Below, piece after piece: positions 24,401 through 36,400 of a stretch of DNA of 64,000 nt. This stretch comes from Hirundichthys speculiger. Lineage: Eukaryota; Chordata; Actinopteri; Beloniformes; Exocoetidae. Location: NCBI GenBank assembly GCA_018398805.1, contig JAGFBZ010002136.1:62001-126000 (forward strand), in the 5' to 3' direction. The first letter of the stretch is position 1. The number at the start of each line of letters is the position of its first letter. The notes beneath the pieces are model-generated. The model did no database searches, was not told where the DNA came from, and saw only the letters and a list, made by a program, of their open reading frames with translations. Made by a program: the position numbers and the translations under genes.

Positions 24401-27400
24401 TAAATTCAGTGTTAAAAAAATTGTTGTCTTAAAATATTCAGTTTTTCAAAATTCAACATGTAAAGAAACTCAACACCCCAAAAAATTCAGTGTAAAAAAA
24501 AAAAAAATCAACATCTCAAAAAAATTCAGTGTAAAAAAATTCAATTTCTAAAAAAAAAATCAGTGTAAAAAATTCAACCTCAAAAAATTCAGTGTAAAAA
24601 GAACCAGACTCAACATCCAGGTCACCAGGGAGAAGCAATCGATCCCTGTCTCAATTCAGCCAACGTCCAGCCAATCACGTTACACTCCATTGGTCATGTG
24701 ACACCCACCCAGATAGTAAGACGGACCGGTCGGCCATGGCAGCAAACTCAGGTGATGGTGCTGCGGTGAGTCTGTTTACTTTATTTGCTGTTTGTATTAA
24801 ACATTTAAAATACATTTATTAAATGTACTAAATCTATTTTATTTTTGGCTGGACGTTGGCTGAATTGAGACAGGGATCGAATTGCTTCTCCCTGGTGACC
24901 CGGATGTTGAGTCTGGTTCTTTTTACACTGAATTTTTTGAGGTTGAATTTTTTTACACTGAATTTTTTGAGGTTGAATTTTTTACACTGAATTTTTTGAG
25001 GTTGAATTTTTTACACTGATTTTTTTTTTTAGAAATTGAAAATGAATTTTTTACACTGAATTTTTTGGGGTGTTGAATTTCTTTGTGTGTTGAATTTTGA
25101 AAAACTGAATATTTTAAGACAACAATTTTTTTTAACACTGAATTTATTTTAACAAAATAAAATTCAGAGGCAAAAAAAAAATTCAGTGCTAGAAATCTGA
25201 TGTTTTTTAAAATTCAAAGTCTGATTTTGATGCTGAAAATTTTCAATCTTAAAAATTCGTATTCAAACTCAGGTGGCACAGAAATACTTCCATAGATACT
25301 CTAACTCGACAATATCTCACAGCACACTTACACTTATGGTTGAAAAACACTGTGCTGAAACCATCACTACTGATCTGAGCAGATGTCATCTTGAAAAAAG
25401 CATTAAAAGCTTTTTTTTTACAATATTCTGCCACAAGATGGTGCAACTTTCATCTACAGTTCCTTCTGAAAGTATTCGGCCCCCTTGAACTTTAACCTTT
25501 TGCCACATTTCAGGCGTCAAACAAAGATATAAAATTTCAAATTTTTTTTTTTCAATTTCAAGAATCAACAACCAGTGGGACACAATCATGAAGTGGAATG
25601 AAATTTATTGGATATTTTAAACTTTAACAAATAAAAACTGTAAAGTGGGGTGTGTAGTATTATTGGCCCCCTGCGTTAATACTCTGCAGCGCCACCTTCT
25701 GCTGCAGTTCCAGCTGCAGGTCTCTTGGGGTTTGTCTCTATCAGTTTAACTCATCCAGAGACTAAATTTAGAGACTTAATTTACAACTAAAGGTACATTT
25801 GTTTGGACAAACATAACGATAACCACAAAGATTGCTCATAATAGTTTTATTTAAGAGCTGATATCTTACCATTTTCCATGGTTTTCTTGATTATAACCTA
25901 AATCACTTAAGTTTTTACATCAATAGCTATAGCTATGGCGTTGTACTGCCAAAAACACTGCTTTTATGCATTCAGTGTTTTCTTTTCTGTCTGTTTTAGT
26001 CACATGATGACGTTTAGTGGTACCAGGTATTAAAATGAACAAGAAAGTGAAGAAAAAATGGTGGTCTAATCATTTTTTCCATGACTGTATATATATATAT
26101 ATATATATTACTGCCTTATATGTGTCTGTGTCTCAATAAATGTTCTTAAAACCATTTTGAAGTCTGTTTGATGTAAACCAGCCAATTCAGCCAAAAATAA
26201 CTTACATTCAGATCAGAGATTGATAAATTTGAAAGTTTTCCTCCTTTTTTTCCTTCTTAATAAAAGGAGGTGGTGCCCCAACCCTTTTATCAATTATTAA
26301 TAATTATGAGGTAAAGCACTACAATAATAATAATAATAATAATAATAAACAATATTATATTCAAAGTTATAAACAATCTGTTTATAATCCTGTTTTAGTT
26401 TAACTTGAAGTTAGCTATTATCATTCTTTTCCTGATTCTACTCACGGAATGATGATCCGGCAGATCCTCCTCGCAGGATTTGGTTGAGGATGTCGTCGGT
26501 GTCGCTGCTGCTCGCCAAGCTGTTCCTCATCTGCGTCATGGACAGCTGAGAGCACGAGCTGGGCTGACGCTCCATCTTCTTCACGGCCTAGGACACCAGT
26601 AGTCCCACTACCGTTAGCATCAGGACGGCACCAGTACAGGATCAGGTTCATGAGGTAGACTGAGGTAGACTGAGGTAGACTGAGGTAGACGGAGGTAGAC
26701 TGAGGTAGACTGAGGTAGACTGAGGTAAACTGAGGTAGACTGAGGTAGACTGAGGTAGACTGAGGTAGACTGAGGTAGACTGAGGTAGAGGTAAACTGAG
26801 GTAGACTGAGGTAGACTGAGGTAGACTGAGGTAAAAGGTAAACTGAGGTAGACTGAGGTAGAGGTAGAGGTAGACTGAGGTAGACTGAGGTAGAGGTAGA
26901 CTGAGGTAGAACTGAGGTAGACTGAGGTAGACTGAGGTAGACTGAGGTAGACTGAGGTAGACTGAGGTAGACTGAGGTAGACTGAGGTAGAGGTAGACTG
27001 AGGTAGAGTAGACTGAGGTAGACTGAGGTAGACTGAGGTAGACTGAGGTAACTGAGGTAGACTGAGGTACTGAGGTAGACTGAGGTAAACTGAGGTAGAC
27101 TGAGGTAGACTGAGGTAGACTGAGGTAGACTGAGGTAGACTGAGGTAGACTGAGGTAAGACTGAGGTAGACTGAGGTAGACTGAGGTAGACTGAGGTAAA
27201 CTGAGGTAGACTGAGGTAGACTGAGGTAGACTGAGGTAGACTGAGGTAGACTGAGGTAAACTGAGGTAGACTGAGGTAGACTGAGGTAGACTGAGGTAGA
27301 CTGAGGTAGACTGAGGTAAACTGAGGTAGACTGAGGTAGACTGAGGTAGACTGAGGTAGACTGAGGTAGACTGAGGTAGACTGAGGTAGACTGAGGTAGA

Positions 27401-30400
27401 CTGAGGTAGACTGAGGTAGACTGAGGTAGACTGAGGTAGACTGAGGTAGAGAGTAGACTGAGGTAGACTGAGGTAGACTGAGGTAGACTGAGGTAGACTG
27501 AGGTAGACTGAGGTAGACTGAGGTAGACTGAGGTAGACTGAGGTAGACTGAGGTAAACTGAGGTAGAACTGAGGTAGACTGAGGTAGACTGAGACTGAGG
27601 TAGACTGAGGTAGACTGAGGTAGACTGAGGTAGACTGAGGTAGACTGAGGTAGACTGAGGTAAACTGAGGTAAACTGAGGTAGACTGAGGTAGACTGAGG
27701 TAGACTGAGGTAGACGGAGGTAGACTGAGGTAGACTGAGGTAGACTGAGGTAGACTGAGGTAGACTGAGGTAGACTGAGGTAGACTGAGGTAGACTGAGG
27801 TAGACTGAGGTAGACTGAGGTAGACCCACCTTGTCACTGAGCGCCGGATCGTTGAGGGAGTACAGTTTGTTGGTGATGTCTTTGCCAATGAGGTACCTGA
27901 AGAGCTCGTTGAGGAACGTGTCTGATTCGAGGAAGTAAGTGACCCTCTCTCGAGACCAACACAGGAACTTACAGTTTTCCTCTGCCATAATCGTCACCTG
28001 TCAGTCAAACCAAACACGCTTGTTTTTAAGTTTTCAAAAGCGACATATTTGTACCAGGTAGGGTTTGTGGGCGGAGCTTTTTCTTACCTGGAATTTCTCT
28101 CCTCTGTGCATTTCAGTAGATCTGAACTCTGGAGAGTCGATGAATGAGTTGGCGTAGATGTTGTGGAGGAAATGGCCTCTGTAGGACACTTTCATTCTGT
28201 CTCACACAGATCAAAGCCAAAATTCACACCACTTTTTAAAAACAGTTTAAAACTTATTTTGTTAAAAACAGTGCAGCAACTGGTGCTAAATGACAACAAA
28301 TCTAATAAATAAACTAATAGCTCCATCACTGTGGTGTGTCCTCCGTCTCTCTCCTCTCCTCCTCCTCCTCTCTGTCCGTCCTCTCCATCCTCTCTCTGTC
28401 CTCCATCTCTGTCCTCCATCCTCTCTCTCTGTCCTCCATAATCTCTCTGTCTAATTATCTCTCTCTGTCCTCCATCTCTCTCTATCCTCCTCTCCGTCCT
28501 CTCTGTCCTCCATCCTCTCTGTCCTCTCCTCCTCCGTCCTCCATCTGTCTCTAAATAATATCCATCCTCTCTCTGTCCTCTGTCTCCATCCTATCTCTGT
28601 CCTCCGTCCTAATCTCTGTCCTCCATCCATCTCTGTCCTATATCTCTGTCCTCTAATCTCTGTCCTCTATATGTAATCTCTCTGTAATCCATCCTCTCTC
28701 TGTCCTAAATCCTCTCTCTGTCCTCCATCCTCTCTCTGTCCTCCCTCTCTCTGTCCTCCGTCCTCTATATGTCCTCCATCCTCTCTCTGTCTCTGTCCTC
28801 CTCCTCTCTCTGTCCTCTCTGTCCTCCTCCTCTCTCTGTCCTCTCCTCCTCTGTCCTGTCCTCCATCCTCTCTCTGTCCTCCGTCCTCTCTCTGTCCTCC
28901 TCTCTCTGTCCTCCCTCCTCTCTCTGTCTCTCTCTTCCCTCTCCATCCTCTCTCTGTCCTCCATCCTCTCTCTGTCCTCCGTCCTCTCCTCTGTCCTCCC
29001 CTGTCCTCTCTGTCCTCTCCTCCTCTCTGTCCTCTCTCCATCCTGTCCTGTCCTCCATCCTCTCTCTGTCCTCCATCCTCTCTCTGTCTCTGTCCTCTGT
29101 CCTCGTCTCTCTGTCTCTCCTCCTCTCTCTGTCCTCCATCCTCTGTCCTCATCCTCTGTCCTGTCCTCCATCCTCTCTCTGTCCTCCGTCCTCTCTCTCC
29201 TCTGTCCTCCTCCTCTTCTGTCCTCCTCCTCTCTCTGTCCTCACTCCTCTCTCTGTCCTCCCTCCATCTGTCCTCCCCCTCTCTCCTCCCTCCGTCCTCT
29301 CTGTCCTCCTCCTCTCTCTGTCCTTCCCCTCTCTGTCCCTCCTCTGTCCTCCTCCTCTCTGTCCTCAATCCTCTCTCTGTCCTCCATCCTCCTCTCCCTC
29401 CTCCGTCCTCCTCATCCTCTCTCTGTCCTCCATCCTCTCTCTCCTCCGTCCTCCATCCTCTCTCTGTCCTCCGTCCTCTCTCTCCTCCCTCCTCCTCTCT
29501 CTCCTCCTCCTGTCCTCCTCGTCCTCCGGAGGTTTTTCTTGCCTCTGTTGGAGGTTTTTACTTGCCGGAATTGAACAGAATTGAATTGAATTGAATTAGA
29601 TTATCAATATAAATAGTGTTTAAAGTTAAAGTGAGGATTTTCAGATGTTTAGATCGAGTACACGAATAAAAGAACTAAAACCTACTTTCCTTTGAGCAGG
29701 ATGCTGAGGCGTTCGTCCACAGAGGTCTTGTCCTCGGCAGCGTAGGCCTGGCCCTTCTTCAGAGTCTGGATGGTGCAGAACTGTCCCGTGAGCCTCTGAA
29801 ATAAAGCTTCCGGCACATTCAGAGGCTCGAACATTCGCTTGTAGACCAACTTCAGCTCCCTGTCAATTTTAATCTGGAACAACAAAGTCACGACTTTAAT
29901 GCATCCTTATAATGACGCCGAAAAGCAAGAGGATTCTTGAGTCTGAATGAAAATACACGCGTGAACTCTGTTTCATTGCAGGCATTGGCTAAAATCAAAA
30001 AAGTTGATTTTATTTCTCATTAATATACCACTCAGCACCCCATCGTGACAGAAAAAACAGAAATGAAGCAACTATTACTAAAACCACATAAGTCACACTT
30101 GTGACTAATGTGACTAATTACCGCTTAGTAACCGGTGGATCCACAAGCAGAACCTCCCAGATCAAGACCCGGTTGTTATTATAGTGGCAGACAGCCAGAA
30201 AAGAAGACTTCCCATACACAAATCTGATATATGGCCATATATTTAAATAACATATATAATATCGGTGTCCATATATGTCTTTCACATATGTGAAAATATA
30301 TTGGTACATATTTGGAACATATATTTTAAAATATTACAAAAATGGCCCCTTTTATATATGGAAAATATATGTGGTACATATATGTATGGCATATTCAGCA

Positions 30401-33400
30401 CATATATTTTTCAAACATATATGTCACATATATTAGTATAGCATCAATGTTGGTATATGAAATAGCAATACATTGCTCATTATATGTATTTGACTTGTAT
30501 ATAAAAATAAGCCATCAAAAATATCTAGTCAACAAATTTTAACAATTATTTTGGAATATATGTCATAAACAAATATCTAGACTGAATGTTTGAGCATTTA
30601 TTCTGAAATATATGTTCTAAACAAATATCTAGACTACATATTTGCACATTTATTCTGACATATATGTAAAGAACAAATATCTAAACTATATATTCCAACA
30701 ATTATTTTGGAATATATGTCAAATACAAATATGTAGACCACTTACTTTACCATATATTTTAAAAATATATTTCAAAAGCAAATACCTGTTCTACATGTTT
30801 GCACATGTATTTTAGAATATAAGTTTAAATCAAATATTGCAATTACATATATTTACATATATCATAAAATATTTTGGCAAATATGTCACCTATATGTACA
30901 TATATGGCCATATATCAGATTTGTGTATGGGTTGGACAGAACCAGGGCCCGACATGATTCACACCTGCTGGCTCAAGAAGCTACCTGGACCCCATGAACG
31001 TTACAGGAACGCCCACATATGGAGACTGAAATGCTTGAAGCTGGAAAGGATTTGAATTTTTGAATTGAATTGAATTGAATTGAATTGAATTTATTTCAAA
31101 CAAACATGTACATTAAAAAAAAACAGAAAACAAAAACAACAAAAAAAAAACCAAACAGTAACATCTTCATATACACATAAGCTCGAGAAAGGAGTAAGAA
31201 GAAGTACACACTTTTTCTTAGTTCCTAGTTTCCCCTTTATGAATTTACACCATCACCATTACTTATTCTACACAATATCCACATAAATACAGTCAACAGT
31301 CCATGGAAATAATGATTAGACCACCATTTTTTCTTCAGTTTCTTGTTCATTTTAATACCTGGTACCACTAAACGTCATCATGTGACTAAAACAGACAGAA
31401 AAGAAAACACTGAATGCATAAAAGCAGTGTTTTTGGCAGTACACGCCATAGCTATTGATGTAAAAACTTAAGTGATTTAGGTTATAATCAAGAAAACCAT
31501 GGAAAATGGTAAGATATCAGCTCTTAAATAAAACTCTTATGAGCAATCTTTGTGGTTATCGTTATGTTTGTCCAAACAAATGTACCTTTAGTTGTACCAG
31601 GCATTAAAATGAACAAGAAACTGAAGAAAACAAGGGTGGTCTAATATTTTTTCCATGACTGTACATAAACACTACGTAAACATACCTACTACTACTCAAT
31701 TATCTGTACAAGTATATAAAAAATACGAGCACTACACAAATATCCATATAGATATATAGAAAATACAATATATTATATAAATCTATATAACTATACACTA
31801 TATAAACTACATAAATATCCCTATAAATATATGCTACATACATAAAAATATACAACATATATTACATAACTACCACTATCCCTCCCAACATACAATATAT
31901 ACCACATAAATATTCATATAAATATCTAAACATATCTTAAGCAAGTTTAATATACCATTTTCCCTATTTTATTTATTTATCACACTCCTCGTTAACCCAT
32001 TTCTTCTTCCATATACCTGTTAATAAATAATTGTTTTGTATCTGTTTTTAAACAGATTTATGTTGGTACTTTGTTTTATTTCCTGCAAAGTCACTCCACA
32101 GTTCGATATGCAAATGCTTTTCATTGTTGTTCTTACTTTACGTTTTCTAAAATGTAGTTCTCCTCTTAGATTGTAGCCTCCAACACTGACAGCTTTCACT
32201 GAGGAAAACAACTCTGGCGGCCATCTTGAAGCCAGTGGCACAGGTTTGGATCAGATGTGGTATCGACCCCCCCGCTGCTCTGCACAGGTCTGAATCAGCT
32301 CAGTCAGATCATATACAAGAGGGCAACCATCAGCCACCTCCTCTACACGAAGAACATCAAGCTGTACGCCAAGAACCAGCATGACATCAAAAACAAGGTT
32401 CAGCTATCAACACAGTCATCAGATATCCTACTAATTTAAAATCCTGGCCACTGGAAGACATGCAAGCTGCCAGTCCCGAGAGGGTTTCACCCGAAATCCA
32501 GCATCCTGAGGCTGTACAGTCAAAGGGTGGGACCAAGGACCAGTGAGAGTCAGAGCTACTGTACAGAAAGAAGAATCAGGCCTCTCTGAAGACATTAACA
32601 AAATGGCCCCCACTGATGACCTGCTAAGTGAAAACCTCAGGCAGCTGAAACACGAGATAAAGGAGGAATCCAAGGGGTTATCATGGACAGATAAGGCTCT
32701 GCACCAGAGCTAAAGAGAGATGGATGACAACAGAAGAATAAACCAGCGGCTGGAAAAAGCTGGACTGAAAGACAACACAGAACAGACCACCACATATACA
32801 GATCTGGACCCCAGATGTGGGCTGGGCCCCTGGACCCTTAGATGTAGGCTGGGCCCCTGGACCCCAGATGTGGGCTGGGCCCCTGGACCCCAGATGTGGG
32901 CTGGGCCCCTGGACCCCAGATGTGAGCTGGGCCCCTGGACCCCAGATGTGGGCTGGGCCCCTGAAACAGTGCACTGGGAGCTGTGACCCCCCAGCAGGAC
33001 TGATGGCTCCAGCAGGTACCAGTAACAACACCTGAGAAGCCTGTGAACAGGTGAGACCCTCAGGCTCACCTGGACTCTGGTACAGTTTCATCTTCAGCCA
33101 TGTCTTCGTTTATACTCTACATTTTTGAGTTTGTAGAGAAAGTTTGTCAACACTGCTATTTTTTTTTAATTTCTGTAAAAGTTTGTGAACTTTTATCACT
33201 TAGTTGGACTATATTTAATTTGAATACTTTTGAACTATATTTTGAAATTGCAAACTATGATGTGCTATATATCACGATATGGACTATTTTATATCACGAT
33301 AACGATTTATATATCACAATATACCATAATAGAATATGTTTTCAGTTATTCTCTGAAAAGTTTGACAAAAATTTCATTGCTTACTTTTCAACTTTATTTT

Positions 33401-36400
33401 GAAAGGACATTTAGCTGAACTGTCACAAACATACATTTTAGTGCAGCAAAAACAGGTAGGTACAGAGGTACAGTAGCTTTCACATTTTTTTAAAGTGCAC
33501 AACAGTTTCTGAGAGGAAAAACACATTTTTGCACTGAAGTTCAGCTATAAAAAATAAACACAAACTATTTTTCAACTTTCTGAAATCTGTAACCTTGTAG
33601 TGCAAAGTTTGCAAACCAATATAAAGTGTCTAAAGTAAACATCAGGGTTGAAGAGAACTCTGTTTAAGGCATTAACCATGAATAAAAGTGCAAACATAAA
33701 AGGCTACTTTGTAGAAGTAGATATGATTCTATCAAATTTATTGTTGCAGGTTATTTAATTACATATTTGCTGTAATAACTGATAAAATTAGGTTAGAAAG
33801 GATATGTATCGTCATATTGCCCAGCACTAATTTATACTCTACATTTTTGAGTTTGTAGAGAAAGTTTGTCAACACTGCCATTTTTTTTAAACATTATATT
33901 TCTTGACTTTCTGTAAAATTCAATCAAATTCAATTACTTTTTTTTTAATTTTCTTGCTTTGAAATAGATTGTGAAGTGAACTTTTATCACTTAAGTTGGA
34001 CTATATTTAATTGGACTTTTTTGACTTTTCTGATAAAAACTAAACTGAATTTGACGGAATTGACTTGAACTATATTTTGTGAGGCTGCGTTTCTTGTTAG
34101 TTGTTATTGCAGATGTGGTGCAAACATAAATTTAACTGAACACTATTTTCATACTTGGACTTGTGCATATATTTGTTTTATAAAGGCAAATGATGTGTCC
34201 CTGCAGCTTTCACAAATGTCCTTAATGTGGAAAAAGGAGAGTGAGTGAGGTGACGCTGTTGCACGACTCACCGGCCGACGCTTGTAGAGAAGGAAGAACA
34301 GGTGCATGAAGTTGACGACCAGGAAGACCACGTTCCAGACCATCACGTCCAGGTTGCATCTGTACAGCGTTGCCCACGCAATTAACAGGCCACATCCTAT
34401 CAGAGGTGAACACAGCAGAAGAAGATCATTCATGTTTTTAACATTCGTCAATTTTTCAGATTTCGCCATGATTCAAATGTTTTTTTTTCTTTCAAACTAC
34501 AGTCCACAATATTCCGCATTGACAAAGAAGTAAAAACGAACTTTACAAACAATAACCAACCTCTTCTAATCTCTTCATGACAAGGCTTTTTTCCTGCCCC
34601 CAAATACTGACCCTAAATAAATGGAGCATATTTCTCACAATTACAAAGTATAATCTTATAATCTTAGCCTCGGAAAAATAATCAATAAACAAAAAGCTAA
34701 GACGCAAGATTTCTACAGAAGTGTAACAGTTAATATATGCATTCCTGTCCTCCCTTCACTGATAGTGTTAATCCCAGCTCTTCTCTGTGTTTGTTAATCC
34801 CAGCTCTTCTCTGTGTTTGTTAATCCCAGCTCTTCTGTGTTTGTTAATCCCGGCTCTTCTGTGTGTTTGTTAATCCCAGCTCTTCTGTGTGTTTGTTAAT
34901 CCCAGCTCTTCTCTGTGTTTGTTAATCCCAGCTCTTCTGTGTGTTTGTTAATCCCAGCTCTTCTCTGTGTTTGTTAATCCCAGCTCTTCTGTGTTTGTTA
35001 ATCCCGGCTCTTCTGTGTGTTTGTTAATCCCAGCTCTTCTGTGTGTTTGTTAATCCCAGCTCTTCTCTGTGTTTGTTAATCCCAGCTCTTCTGTGTTTGT
35101 TAATCCCAGCTCTTGTTTGTTTCTCTCTTCTGTGTTTGTTAATCCCAGCTCTTCTGTGTGTTTGTTAATCCCAGCTCTTCTCTGTGTTTGTTAATCCCAG
35201 CTCTTCTGTGTGTTTGTTAATCCCAGCTCTTCTGGGTGTTTGTTAATCCCAGCTCTTCTCTGTGTTTGTTAATCCCAGCTCTTCTCTGTGTTTGTTAATC
35301 CCAGCTCTTCTCTGTGTTTGTTAATCCCAGCTCTTCTCTGTGTTGTTAATCCCAGCTTCTTCTGTGTTTGTTAATCCCAGCTCTTCTCTGTGTTTTGTTT
35401 CTGTGTTGTTAATCCCAATCCCAGCTCTCTCTGTGTTTGTTAATCCCAGCTCTTCTCTGTGTTTGTTAATCCCAGCTCTTCTCTGTGTTTGTTAATCCCA
35501 GCTCTTCTCTGTGTTTGTTAATCCCAGCTCTTCTCTGTGTTTGTTAATCCCAGCTCTTCTCTGTGTGTTTGTTAATCCCAGCTCTTCTCTCTGTGTTTGT
35601 TAATCCCAGCTCTTCTCTGTGTTTGTTAATCCCAGCTCTTCTGTGTGTTTGTTAATCCCGGCTCTTCTGTGTGTTTGTTAATCCCGGCTCTTCTGTGTGT
35701 TTGTTAATCCCAGCTCTTCTGTGTGTTTGTTAATCCCAGTTTTCTGTGTTTTTGTTAATCTCTGTGTGTTTGTTAATCCAGCTCTTCTGTGTGTTTGTTA
35801 ATCCCAGCTCTTCTCTGTGTTTGTTAATCCCGTCTTCTGTGTGTTTGTAATCCCAGCTCTTCTCTGTGGTTTGTTAATCCCAGTCTTTCTGTGTTTGTTA
35901 ATCCCAGCTCTTCTGTGTGTTTTGTTAATCCCAGCTCTTCTGTGTGTTTGTTTAATCCCAGCTCTTCTGTGTGTTTTGTTAATCCCAGCTCTCTCTGTGT
36001 GTTTGTTAATCCCAGCTCTTCTCTGTGTTTGTTAATCCCAGCTCTTCTGTGTTTGTTTCCCAGTAATCCCAGCTCTTCTGTGTGTTTGTTAATCCCAGCT
36101 CTTCTCGGTGTTTGTTAATCCCAGCTCTTCTGTGTTTGTTAATCCCAGCTCTTCTCTGTGTTTGTTAATCCCAGCTCTTCTCTGTGTTTGTTAATCCCAG
36201 CTCTTCTCTGTGTTTGTTAATCCCAGCTCTTCTGTGTGTTTGTTAATCCCAGCTCTTCTGTGTGTTTGTTAATCCCAGCTCTTCTCTGTGTTTGTTAATC
36301 CCAGCTCTTCCCAGCTCTTCTGTGTGTTTGTTAATCCCAGCTCTTCTCTGTGTTTGTTAATCCCAGCTCTTCTGTGTTGTTTGTTAATCCCAGCTCTTCT

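Noticed and set aside
26620..27888. Minus-strand frames of 422 and 449 codons (repeats of [10 protein letters not shown])
   Set aside because: They are the decamer array read through; only the first 56 codons of the longer one belong to a real bves exon, which ends at a splice donor.
28653..29584. Arg/Glu-rich and Ser/Leu/Cys-rich frames
   Set aside because: Low-complexity translation of the pyrimidine/purine array.
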